Virus record (IMG/VR): IMGVR_UViG_3300005607_000424
Span: 1 to 26,425 of that record
Strand: one strand, 5' to 3'
DNA length: 26,425 nt
DNA from: a virus
Position 1 is the stretch's first letter; every line of letters begins with the position of its first letter. The notes under the pieces are model-generated. The model ran no database searches. It saw nothing but the letters and a program-made list of their open reading frames with translations, and was not told the origin of the DNA. A program made the position numbers and the translations under genes. Of this stretch, positions 7,905-14,200 are shown piece after piece.

Positions 7905-8778
7905 CCGCGCCAATGCGGAAATAATCGCGAACGCAGTCCGGTTCGACGTCGCGCTCTTCATCGGTCGTGGCAAGTACGCGCATGCATCCGCGCGGACCCT
8001 GAACGAAGCGCGAAATGTCGCCGCGCCTGCACTTGAGGCCGAGCACCCCTATGGGCGCCGCGCGCTGATCTACGCGATCGACGCAAACGGTCGCTCCGCG
8101 CTGGTTACGAACGACTACAATCCCCCACACAAACACGACGATCCGGGTGGCGTGCCGGAGTTCCTTTGCCGCCGCTGCCATCCCGAGCTGAATCTGACGC
8201 CAGAGCGCCGCCGCGAACTCGATGCCGCCGACGAAGAGCGTCAAAAAAAGGAACGAGCAAGACTCGCACTCCAGCACGAAATCCACAAAACAAAGTTACG
8301 CTTGGCGACCGCGCTGAAACGCGGCGAACCGGAAGAAGGATCGGTCCAGGCAAAGATAATCCTGGCGCTGCGAAACAAACTCGCGAGACTGCAACGCTCG
8401 ACAGCCCAACCGGAGGAGCAGACGGCAATGAAAATGACCAACACGCGCCGAAAAGCCAAAACGAAAAAACGGACAAAAGCCAAAGCAGACCCGCGCGACG
8501 CGAAGCTCGTCCCCGATCCGTCGCGCGAACCTCGTCCGCCCAGCAAGCGCTCGCAGGCCGAAGCCGACGCACGCGCCGGCAAGCTGCCGGAGCCACCGGA
8601 TTTCAGCGCGGAAACACACAAGCGGTTTCGCGCCAAGCTCGCGCGCCTCGTCGAGCTCGCCAAAGCCGGCGACATCGAGGGCCTGAAGGCAATCAAGATC
8701 AATCCGGTCTCGACCAGCCCGAAGGCGATGGCGCGTTATCGCGATCTCTGCATCATCGCCCTTGAGGCGCGGTCATAA
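7888..8778 (+). CDS. Two-domain protein of unknown function with basic hinge
   Basis: 296 residues from the ATG at 7888. Residues 1-80 (ANAVRFDVALFIGRGKYAHA; GRRALIYAIDANGRSALVT) look like a small alpha/beta domain seen in other rhizobial hypothetical proteins. Residues about 80-180 carry CRRC, HPEL and a long charged helix. Residues 181-205 are an extreme Lys/Arg hinge (TRRKAKTKKRTKAKA). Residues about 235-296 are a conserved helical module (FSAETHKRFRAKLARLVELA; INPVSTSPKAMARYRDLCI) that in my recollection also occurs as a stand-alone alphaproteobacterial protein. An in-frame ATG at 8428 with GGAGGAG 9 bases upstream could make that 116-residue C-terminal product separately. Function unknown; accessory cargo. 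Confidence 0.7.
   Translation: MTHPADRANAEIIANAVRFDVALFIGRGKYAHASARTLNEARNVAAPALEAEHPYGRRALIYAIDANGRSALVTNDYNPPHKHDDPGGVPEFLCRRCHPELNLTPERRRELDAADEERQKKERARLALQHEIHKTKLRLATALKRGEPEEGSVQAKIILALRNKLARLQRSTAQPEEQTAMKMTNTRRKAKTKKRTKAKADPRDAKLVPDPSREPRPPSKRSQAEADARAGKLPEPPDFSAETHKRFRAKLARLVELAKAGDIEGLKAIKINPVSTSPKAMARYRDLCIIALEARS
8412..8430 (+). promoter_or_regulatory. Internal ribosome-binding site and start within the two-domain gene
   Basis: GGAGGAG (8412-8418) stands 9 bases before an in-frame ATG (8428). The product, MKMTNTRRKAKTKKRTK..., would be the basic hinge plus the conserved C-terminal module (116 residues). The site marks the boundary between a non-conserved charged helix and the conserved module, which supports real use. 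Confidence 0.45.
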
Positions 8779-8794
8779 CGCAGGAGCGCGAACA

Positions 8795-9013
8795 ATGCGG
8801 TACCAAATTTCCTTCGAGCTTGCCGGAAAAGTCCATTGGGTGTTTTGCGAGCGGAAGGACACGGCGGAAAAGCTTGTTGCGTTGCTCGATCTGGCCGGCA
8901 ACCACCACATCGAAATTCTACAAGACCCAAATACAGACCATGCGCGGTGGTTGATCGTTGATCGGGACCGCAAAAGAAGCGTCATTCTTCGCGAGAGGCC
9001 CGCGGGGACTTAG
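8795..9013 (+). CDS. Small unknown protein, last gene of the plus-strand island
   Basis: 72 residues from the ATG at 8795, with CAGGAG 7-9 bases upstream. Sequence MRYQISFELAGKVHWVFCER reads as a beta hairpin, followed by a helix (DTAEKLVALLDLAG), a strand (HHIEILQD) and a basic C-terminus. The pattern suggests a single small alpha/beta domain. No family recognised. It is 16 bases behind the two-domain gene and ends tail-to-tail with the PLP enzyme gene, the two stop codons interlocking over 4 bases (TTAG), so no terminator separates the convergent units. Confidence 0.65.
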   Translation: MRYQISFELAGKVHWVFCERKDTAEKLVALLDLAGNHHIEILQDPNTDHARWLIVDRDRKRSVILRERPAGT

Positions 9014-9711
9014 GGCGTCACCGGCCCAGCTACGTTCCAGAACAACACGCGGCCCGGACCTTTCCGGGCCGCGCAAAACTCCCAGGCCTTCGCGTCGTAG
9101 TGCGGGTCGCTCGGGAACGGCGGCCTCAACTTCGCCTCACGGCCGAACGGCGCAGGGTAGACGTGGATCGTCGCGCCCGCGACCTCGGCCGGCGTCAACG
9201 CGCGGCCAACCTGCACCACGTGCCTCCGTGCATGCGGCCACGCTTTCGCGAGCGCCCGGGCCAAGACGCCCGAGCCTGCCGCGCACCACACCTCGTCCGG
9301 ATCGACGCCGGTCGCAATGGCCGCCGCGGCGATCGCGTCGATTGCCTCCGGCATGTCGACGCCGAACGGGGCCAGCCGCGCGCCGGTCCGCGCGCAGTAT
9401 TCGCGCGCACGCGCCTGAACGACCGAGAGATAGCCTGGCGCAACCTCGATCACCGTCGCGCCGAGCCGGGCCGCCTCGAGCGTGCGCGGATGCGGCTTCC
9501 GCCGCTTCGCGACGAAGATCGTCGCGCGCTTGCCGAGCTGCCGCGCGACCGTTGCCAGCGCTGTCTGCGCGCCGCCCTCGGCCGGCGACGCGTAGACCGC
9601 CTCGCGCGCGCCGTCGAACAGCATCGGCATAAAGCGGGCCTTCGTGCCGCCGGGGAGGAGATCGTCGCGGACGACCAGCACGCCGGCATGCTCGATCACG
9701 ATCGGCATCAT
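9010..9711 (-). CDS. PLP-dependent enzyme of the Trp-synthase-beta / ACC-deaminase fold
   Basis: 233 residues. The N-terminus, HAGVLVVRDDLLPGGTKARF, matches the fold-type II PLP enzymes (ACC deaminase, D-cysteine desulfhydrase, threonine synthase), in which Lys of GGxK forms the Schiff base (Lys24 here). It is followed by ASPAEGGAQTALATVARQLG, the substrate-binding loop and helix, and by a Gly/Ser-rich phosphate loop, CAAGSGVLARALA. It is shorter than cellular members (about 330), so the C-terminal part is trimmed. Its ATG overlaps the XF1762 stop (ATGA), placing it last in the modification cassette. I infer that it acts on an amino-acid-derived donor or on a modified base; the reaction is not known. 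Confidence 0.75.
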   Translation of the reverse strand: MMPIVIEHAGVLVVRDDLLPGGTKARFMPMLFDGAREAVYASPAEGGAQTALATVARQLGKRATIFVAKRRKPHPRTLEAARLGATVIEVAPGYLSVVQARAREYCARTGARLAPFGVDMPEAIDAIAAAAIATGVDPDEVWCAAGSGVLARALAKAWPHARRHVVQVGRALTPAEVAGATIHVYPAPFGREAKLRPPFPSDPHYDAKAWEFCAARKGPGRVLFWNVAGPVTP

Positions 9712-10157
9712 GAAGCCACTCTTTCGAAGAGTAGCTTGTCCAGTGTCGGATGCTTATCGATTCGCGGACGAGAGGGACACGACCACGAGCGACCGCGGAC
9801 CTCGCCAATGAGTCGCCATCCGGAGGCAACCAGGGACGTTCCTGGTTCAGAGGCCAGAATGTAGGTGCCAATGCGTTTGAATCCAAGCGCGAATGCAGCG
9901 CGGGCCGCAGCTCCGTATAGAAACGAGCAGGCACCTTTCGTTCCATCGGTGCAAAGGCGTGTCACCTCCGCCGTGACGCCATCATCCCGCAGCCGCGCGA
10001 CAGGTCGACCGACTATCGCTACGCCGACAATTTTGCCCTGCTCGGCAGCACCAATCGAGAACAAATGGCCGACAACTGGGCGGTGGTGACGATGATAGCG
10101 CCTAACGAAATCATTCGCTTCGTCAAGGCTGACACGCTCAACCGAGAAACGCTTCAT
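9708..10157 (-). CDS. XF1762-family, Mom-like GNAT-fold protein
   Basis: 149 residues. ANDFVRRYHRHHRPVVGHLF near the N-terminus, GKIVGVAIVGRPVAR strand-loop, VTRLCTDGTKGACSFLYGAA and the FKRIGTYILASEPGTSL segment are the signature of the XF1762 family, which is related to phage Mu Mom within the GNAT fold. Mom converts adenine in phage DNA to a carbamoylmethyl-type derivative that blocks restriction enzymes. Whether XF1762 proteins do the same is inference. The gene overlaps the methyltransferase end by 20 bases and the PLP enzyme start by 4, so all are produced together. The acetyl-CoA pyrophosphate loop is not convincing, again as in Mom. Confidence 0.8.
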   Translation of the reverse strand: MKRFSVERVSLDEANDFVRRYHRHHRPVVGHLFSIGAAEQGKIVGVAIVGRPVARLRDDGVTAEVTRLCTDGTKGACSFLYGAAARAAFALGFKRIGTYILASEPGTSLVASGWRLIGEVRGRSWSCPSRPRIDKHPTLDKLLFERVAS

Positions 10158-10923
10158 CGCCGAACTCCACCGCGCCGCAGGCCTCCGTCGCCTTGCGGGG
10201 ATCGCCTTTGACGAAAACCATCACGTTCTGGTGCGTGCGGCCTAGCTTGCGCGAGACCTCGAACTGCCGACCGACGCGCACGGGCAGCGAACCGACCGCG
10301 GTGACCAGGATGGCATCGTTGTAGAACCGCGCGCCGGCGGCCTCGAAGGCCTCGACGGTGCGGCCCGGCAGATTCACGTAACAGCCGTCCTCGTCGCGAA
10401 CGTCGCCGACAACCCAGACCGCGAACCGATCCTCGCGCAGGCGCGCGACGGCATCGCGGATTATCGCGCCATAGGTCGCAAAGAACTCTTCGCGGCCCAT
10501 GTTCGACAGATCCCGCGGGTCGTCCGAATAGCGCTCAAGATTCCAATAGGGCGGGCACGAGAAAATGAGATCGGCCTCGACGTCGAACGCGTGACGCGCG
10601 ATCTCGCGCGCGTCGCCGACCCGCCACTGCGGCTTCGGACCGTCGGCGAGGTAGAGCTGCGCCATGTTCGCCGCGACCTGCTCCTCGCGCAGTTCGATGC
10701 CGACATATCGCCGGCCGAGCCGCGAGGCGACGATGCCGCGGACCGAACCGCCGGCGAAGGGATCGAGCACGGTGCCGCCCGGCGGGCAGAACCAGCGATA
10801 GGCGATCTCGCAAACGACGGGATCGAAGATCGATGTGCCCGATCCGACTTCGAGGATCGCCTGGCTGACCGGATCGAGATCGCCCGCCTCGCGGTCGCCT
10901 TTGACGAACGTAAGATTGGTCAT
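10138..10923 (-). CDS. DNA methyltransferase (N6-adenine/N4-cytosine type)
   Basis: 261 residues from the ATG at 10923, which overlaps the ParB-like stop (ATGA). Motif I for SAM binding is TVLDPFAGGSVRG (51-63), followed by YVGIELREEQ; catalytic motif IV is SCPPYW (122-127). The order I then IV, close together with no large target-recognition domain between, fits small phage amino-methyltransferases. The C-terminal half (GDVRDEDGCYVNLP, KLGRTHQNVMVFVKG) is conserved in phage DNA methylases. Specificity cannot be read from sequence; it does not look like CcrM. In related phages this domain is often fused to the ParB-like domain, here encoded separately. Confidence 0.88.
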   Translation of the reverse strand: MTNLTFVKGDREAGDLDPVSQAILEVGSGTSIFDPVVCEIAYRWFCPPGGTVLDPFAGGSVRGIVASRLGRRYVGIELREEQVAANMAQLYLADGPKPQWRVGDAREIARHAFDVEADLIFSCPPYWNLERYSDDPRDLSNMGREEFFATYGAIIRDAVARLREDRFAVWVVGDVRDEDGCYVNLPGRTVEAFEAAGARFYNDAILVTAVGSLPVRVGRQFEVSRKLGRTHQNVMVFVKGDPRKATEACGAVEFGDEAFLG

Positions 10924-11663
10924 CCCAGCTGCCGGCCGCGGCCGTCGCCCCGCGCCTTCGATTTCGAGTAGTTCGTCGCGGGCAACGGCGACCAGCCGGG
11001 AGATGCGGCCTTCGCCATGCGCGCCCGATCGAGCGGACGCGGGCTCCCGCCCGGCGCGGCGCCGCGGCCGAGTTCCGAGCGGATGCCGAGGTCGATCCAG
11101 GCGCGCTTGCGCCCCTGCCACCAGCCCTTGCGCGCGTCGAGCACGCTGAACGGTGGAATCCCGAAGCGCTCCGCCAGCGTTGCGGACGGTTCGGACGCCG
11201 GCGATCCGGCGGGAGGATTGCCGGAGCCACCGGCGTCCCCGCCCCCGAGCGAAGCGGGGACGTCGATCGAATCGAGAATGCGGCCGAGCTCGTCGTCGCC
11301 GAAACCGAGCACGTCGAGATCGAATTCCTCCTCGCGCAGCGCCGCGAGCTCGGCCCGCAGCATCGCCTCGTCCCAGCCGGCGTTCTCCGCGATCTTGTTG
11401 TCCGCGATCACGAGCGCCCGTCGCTGCGCTTCGCTCAGGTGGTCCAGCACGATCACCGGGACTTCGGTGAGGCCGAGCAGCTTTGCGGCGAGCACGCGGC
11501 CGTGGCCCGCCACGATCAAGTCGTCGGCGCCGATGAGAACCGGGTTGACGAAGCCGAACTCGGCGATCGACGCGGCGATCTGCGCGATCTGATCCTCCGA
11601 ATGCGTTCGCGCGTTGCGGGCGTAGGGGATCAACCTGTCGACCGGCCGCATTTCAATTTGCAA
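10920..11663 (-). CDS. ParB/sulfiredoxin-like domain protein with WWQ-RK-AW tail motif
   Basis: 247 residues from a TTG at 11663, chosen because GGAGGT lies 5 bases upstream; the ATG at 11651 is too far from it. Residues 1-100 are a ParB N-terminal-like domain: VDRLIPYARNARTHSEDQI, IVAGHGRVLAAKLLG with the GHGR box (53-56), and VIADNKIAENAGWD. Residues 168-200 hold FGIPPFSVLDARKGWWQGRK-RAW, a motif I recall from phage DNA-modification proteins. A Gly/Pro linker and basic tail finish it. Standing alone before a methyltransferase, it is a modification or site-selection partner, not a plasmid partition protein: there is no ParA gene nor ParB HTH domain. Confidence 0.85.
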   Translation of the reverse strand: MQIEMRPVDRLIPYARNARTHSEDQIAQIAASIAEFGFVNPVLIGADDLIVAGHGRVLAAKLLGLTEVPVIVLDHLSEAQRRALVIADNKIAENAGWDEAMLRAELAALREEEFDLDVLGFGDDELGRILDSIDVPASLGGGDAGGSGNPPAGSPASEPSATLAERFGIPPFSVLDARKGWWQGRKRAWIDLGIRSELGRGAAPGGSPRPLDRARMAKAASPGWSPLPATNYSKSKARGDGRGRQLG

Positions 11664-11853
11664 TCACCACCTCCGACAATGAAAAGCCGCCGCATCGGTG
11701 CGCCGTCCGGCTGCGCCGGATTCACCCCGCCGCACCCGCGGGTAGCGCCTCTGTCCGGCAACCTGCATCTGCGCGGCGGCAAGCAGCCCGCCAGGACGGG
11801 CGTCCCCGTCCAACCGTCCCCGTCGCAGGGATCGGAAGCGAGCGGCTCGCCGC

Positions 11854-11981
11854 TGCGCACCTGCGCACCTGCGAACCGGGGTGCGCACCTGTGGGTGCGC
11901 AGGCGTCTCGGTCGAAACCAAAGCAAGATCAATGAGTTGGCTCGCGGAGCAAGGCGCGCACCTTCGAACCATGGGTGCGAA
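11854..11981. repeat. Cluster of 8-bp TGCGCACC repeats
   Basis: TGCGCACC at 11854-11861, 11862-11869 and 11882-11889, the variant TGCGAACC at 11870-11877, the inverted copy GGTGCGCA at 11894-11901 (forming a perfect 8-bp-arm hairpin with the copy at 11882), then TTCGAACC at 11963-11970 and GGTGCGAA at 11974-11981. The 8-bp period at the left end is exact. It could be a protein-binding array controlling the cassette, a leader RNA structure, or replication iterons. Position inside the leader favours control. Confidence 0.55.
11926..11941 (+). repeat. Divergent copy of the AAATCAATGACTTAGG box
   Basis: AGATCAATGAGTTGGC matches the box found at 14086, 14153, 20854 and 24247 with a few changes; the preceding AAAGCAAG also resembles the AAGCAA before the copy at 14086. 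Weakest of the five copies. It lies among the TGCGCACC repeats. Confidence 0.35.
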
Positions 11982-12089
11982 CCCGGAATTTTGTTCTGCC
12001 GCTGGGGTTTTCCCGGGCCTTTGCCGCCCGCATAGCGCAAGCGGCGAGGAAGAACCTAAGGCCGCCCCTCGCGCGCATGGCGCCCGATC

Positions 12090-12127
12090 ATGCCGAAAAA
12101 ATTTGCGTCGTTTGTTGCAAATGTCAA
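12090..12127 (-). promoter_or_regulatory. Leftward promoter-like site with overlapping dyad
   Basis: On the minus strand a consensus -35, TTGACA (12127-12122), is followed after 16-17 bases by CAAATT/AAATTT, a moderate -10. Within this spacer is a dyad, ATTTGC at 12101-12106 and GCAAAT at 12117-12122 separated by 10 bases, well placed for a repressor. It would drive the ParB-MTase-XF1762-PLP cassette. Confidence 0.45.
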
Positions 12128-12160
12128 ACACAAAAATGTTTCATCGATATGCGAGTCGGT

Positions 12161-12583
12161 TCAATTGTTTAGCTCCATCTCGGCGTTCTTCTTCCGCGTC
12201 TTCTTCCTTCGATTCGCCGGCGAGGAAAGCCGATTTGAGATCGTTATCAGGGCCGCCACCCACCGGCGCCACGCGGTTGCGCGCGTCATCCCCAACCGCC
12301 AGCAGATCGGCTTCCAACGCACGCCCTCGGCGCGAAGCCAGACAATCCGCGCGTCGTCCGGATCGAGCCACGCGAGCCACGTGAACGTCTCCTCCATGCG
12401 GCTGATTGCAGCCGGCGACGGCGCAATGCGCGGCATGCGCGCCGGCTCCCAGCCATACATGTCGTAGACGCTCCGCACGATCGGAGGCCAGGCGTTGAAA
12501 TAACCGGTCACGCGCTTTTCCGGCAGCCGCCGCAACGTAGCGGCAGCCTCCTCGAAGCGGGCCTCGACCTCCGTGGGCGTCAT
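12161..12583 (-). CDS. DUF6362 phage protein with C-terminal helix-turn-helix
   Basis: 140 residues from the ATG at 12583, which overlaps the DUF6378 stop (ATGA). Features of DUF6362: VEARFEEAAATLRRLPEKRVTGYFNAWPPIV, then PSPAAISRMEETFTWLAWLDPDDARIVWLRAEGVRWKPICWRLGMTRATAWRRW. The last part reads as a sigma-70 region 4-like helix-turn-helix, so it probably binds DNA, perhaps as a late-gene regulator, as is thought for such end-of-operon phage proteins. The C-terminus is Lys/Arg-rich. It is the last gene of the early operon; no terminator hairpin is seen after it. Confidence 0.75.
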   Translation of the reverse strand: MTPTEVEARFEEAAATLRRLPEKRVTGYFNAWPPIVRSVYDMYGWEPARMPRIAPSPAAISRMEETFTWLAWLDPDDARIVWLRAEGVRWKPICWRLGMTRATAWRRWVAALITISNRLSSPANRRKKTRKKNAEMELNN

Positions 12584-12837
12584 CGCGCGAGCTCCGCGAG
12601 GCACGCCGCATAGCCGGCCACGTCGACGAGGCTGTCGCGGTGCGCGGGATTGCGGCGCAACCGCTCGTGCTTGAGGTCGATCAGGCACAGCACGACCTGC
12701 TCGGGCGTGACCTCGTGCCCGAGCGTGAGCGACCATCGTCGCGCCAGCATACGGAAAAACTCGGCGGGATTTCCGTAGTCCTTGCGCCGCTCCTCGACGG
12801 CACCGACCGCGTTTCCGAGGACAATCTTTGCGTTCAT
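12580..12837 (-). CDS. DUF6378 phage protein
   Basis: 85 residues from the ATG at 12837 with GGAGG 6-7 bases upstream. The sequence EERRKDYGNPAEFFRMLARRWS, then EVTPEQVVLCLIDLKHERLRRNPAHRDSLVDVAGYAACL matches DUF6378, a small all-helical family found in phage early operons. The two helices with conserved K-R and D-VDVAGY resemble MazG-like NTP pyrophosphohydrolase helices, so nucleotide handling is possible, but the metal-binding EExxE motif is absent. Overlaps the RuvC-like gene by 4 bases and DUF6362 by 4. Confidence 0.7.
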   Translation of the reverse strand: MNAKIVLGNAVGAVEERRKDYGNPAEFFRMLARRWSLTLGHEVTPEQVVLCLIDLKHERLRRNPAHRDSLVDVAGYAACLAELAR

Positions 12838-13304
12838 GGTTTTCCTCCGATGTGATTGCTCACGGCCCAATCCAGGATCGCGAGCGCGTCAGCCTCGTTG
12901 TCGTCGCGCGGCGCATGACCGCGGTCCTTGACCGCGGCGATCACCGCTTCCTTCGGCGCGTTGCCCTTGCCGGTCGCGTGCCGCTTGATGGTCGCGACCG
13001 GCACGCCGAGATACGGTACGGCGTTGAGCTCGCACCATGCGGTGAGGTGGGCGAGGAAGCCGCCATAGACCTGCGCCGCGAGCGTTCCGGCGTGCGCGCG
13101 GACTTCCTCGAACACGATCGCGGCGACCGGTCCTGCGTTCGCTGCGATGTCGTCCAGCCATCGGCCGAACCGAAGGAAAGCCATGCCTGCGCCCTCGAAG
13201 CGACCGGGGCGGAATTCGTTGGTGCCGCTCACGATCGCGCCGCTTGCGTTGCGGATCGCCCACCCGGTGCGCGATCCGAGATCGAGCGCCAGGATCACCG
13301 GCAT
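12834..13304 (-). CDS. RuvC-like Holliday junction resolvase / crossover endonuclease
   Basis: 156 residues from the ATG at 13304 (MPVILALDLGSRTGWAI). RNase H-fold catalytic acids are in place: Asp8 in LALDLG, Glu66/67 in IVFEEVRAH, and the acidic C-terminal DDNEADALA (134-142). TIKRHATGKGNAPKEAVIAAV is the helical, DNA-contacting segment typical of phage RuvC-like nucleases. It would resolve branched DNA before packaging. An alternative ATG at 13322 has a better Shine-Dalgarno (GAGG) but would overlap the previous gene by 17 bases. Otherwise the gap to that gene is 1 base. Confidence 0.85.
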   Translation of the reverse strand: MPVILALDLGSRTGWAIRNASGAIVSGTNEFRPGRFEGAGMAFLRFGRWLDDIAANAGPVAAIVFEEVRAHAGTLAAQVYGGFLAHLTAWCELNAVPYLGVPVATIKRHATGKGNAPKEAVIAAVKDRGHAPRDDNEADALAILDWAVSNHIGGKP

Positions 13305-13305
13305 G

Positions 13306-13977
13306 TCAGAACGGAATGTCATCGCCTCGCTCCCAATCGAAATCATCCGCGCGCGCGGCGAGGGACGTGCCGCCGATTTTCAATTCGGAAGGCCACAGAT
13401 TCTTTTTTCTCCCACGGCCGCTACCCCCCTTGCGGGCAGGCGCGGAAAACGAATCCTTGCCCTGTTTCTGGCCAAATGTGCCTATGTTCAGTCCCGGGGA
13501 ACGGACGGCCGTAACCTCCGCTCTTGGAAACGCGCGCTTGATCGCGCGGACCTGATCGCCGAACGCGTCGAGCGCGCGCGCCACCTCGTCTAGCGTCCAC
13601 ACCGCCCCGGCGCGGTCCTTGGCGACCGCCGCGGCTTCGTCGGCGGTGCGGACGATGGCGACGATTTCGCCGGTCGACGGGATGACGGTTTCCCACACCG
13701 CGGGCGACAGCGGTTGCGCGCCGGCGGCCGACGCGGCCTGGTCGAGCGCCGACCACGCGCGCGCCATTGCCTCGGCCTGGACACGGATCGCGTCGTCGCG
13801 TCCCGACGCGAGCGCGTCGTCGAGCCGGTCCTGCTGCGCTCGGAACCGGAGGGCGAGATCGGGAGGGACGAGCCGTGGCAAGCGGTCGATCCCCCACTTG
13901 CGCTCCATCGCGAGGGCGATCTCGTCGAGCCAGTCGATGGCCGCCCGGGCGAGGGCTGACGGGTCAGGCGCGCTCAC
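13306..13977 (-). CDS. Unknown phage protein, early operon
   Basis: 223 residues from a GTG at 13977 with a strong AGGAAGGGG 7 bases upstream. Residues 1-85 are helical (AIDWLDEIALAMERKWGIDRLPRLV), with the GIDRLPRLV text I associate with rhizobial phage proteins of no known function. Residues about 90-140 are an alpha/beta patch (ETVIPSTGEIVAIVRTADEAAAV). The C-terminal third is basic and Gly/Lys-rich, ending in acidic DDFDWERGDDIPF, like the acidic tip of ssDNA-binding proteins, which recruits partners. A DNA-replication accessory role is a guess. It starts just after the repeat-rich gap downstream of the primase-helicase. Confidence 0.6.
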   Translation of the reverse strand: MSAPDPSALARAAIDWLDEIALAMERKWGIDRLPRLVPPDLALRFRAQQDRLDDALASGRDDAIRVQAEAMARAWSALDQAASAAGAQPLSPAVWETVIPSTGEIVAIVRTADEAAAVAKDRAGAVWTLDEVARALDAFGDQVRAIKRAFPRAEVTAVRSPGLNIGTFGQKQGKDSFSAPARKGGSGRGRKKNLWPSELKIGGTSLAARADDFDWERGDDIPF

Positions 13978-13998
13978 GGTTCAACCCCTTCCTGCATG

Positions 13999-14031
13999 CG
14001 CGGCGCGCGCGCCCTCGCGCGCGCGCGCGCG
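13999..14031. repeat. Alternating CG tract
   Basis: Sixteen bases of uninterrupted (CG)8 at 14016-14031 plus GCGCGCGCG at 14003-14011. Such alternating purine-pyrimidine DNA can adopt Z-form or extrude as a hairpin. It lies in the 223-bp gap between the primase-helicase and the next gene, beside the repeat array. Confidence 0.6.
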
Positions 14032-14052
14032 TAGGGGGTATGGGGGTTCTCT

Positions 14053-14194
14053 TCTCCGCCGACTTCCGCAAACCTCCGCCAAGCAAAATCAATGACTTGC
14101 GTGGGGCATCTCCGCAGACTTCCGCAAACTTCCGCAGAACCTCCGCCAAGGAAAATCAATGACTTAGGAGGGTCTTTTCCGCCACCTCCGCCGA
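14053..14194 (-). repeat. Array A: 10-bp GCGGAAG-type repeats with two 16-bp boxes
   Basis: Read on the plus strand, 10-bp units occur as a run of three (14053-14082), a run of three plus one offset by a base (14109-14149), and two more (14175-14194): forms such as CTTCCGCAAA, CCTCCGCCAA, CTTCCGCAGA. Between the runs stand two copies of a box, AAATCAATGACTTGCG (14086-14101) and AAATCAATGACTTAGG (14153-14168). Periodicity of one helical turn argues for a bound protein. Lying right after the primase-helicase stop, it is a candidate replication origin or operator. Confidence 0.6.
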
Positions 14195-14200
14195 TTGCAG

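Larger units (their letters stand above)
11664..12160 (-). other. 497-bp gap: promoter-like site and repeat-rich leader of the modification cassette
   Basis: No convincing gene on either strand: open frames here have low-complexity Arg/Pro/Ala translations and no ribosome-binding site. The right part (12060-12160) is AT-rich and holds a leftward promoter-like site with a dyad; the left part holds a cluster of TGCGCACC repeats and one copy of the AATCAATGACTT-type box. Transcription from the promoter would make a leader of about 430 bases before the ParB-like gene. Confidence 0.6.

Noticed and set aside
10138-10923. CcrM-type GANTC methyltransferase, given the nearby GcrA
   Set aside because: Motif IV is SCPPY and motif order/size differ from CcrM; specificity cannot be stated.
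10920-11663. Plasmid-type ParB partition protein
   Set aside because: No ParA gene, no ParB HTH domain or parS palindrome; the methyltransferase neighbour indicates a modification role.
11664-12131. Minus-strand frame filling the gap upstream of the ParB-like gene
   Set aside because: Low-complexity Arg/Ala/Gly translation crossing the 8-bp repeats, no start signal; better explained as a leader.
14053-14194. CRISPR array
   Set aside because: Repeat units are about 10 bp with no unique 30-bp spacers and no cas genes.
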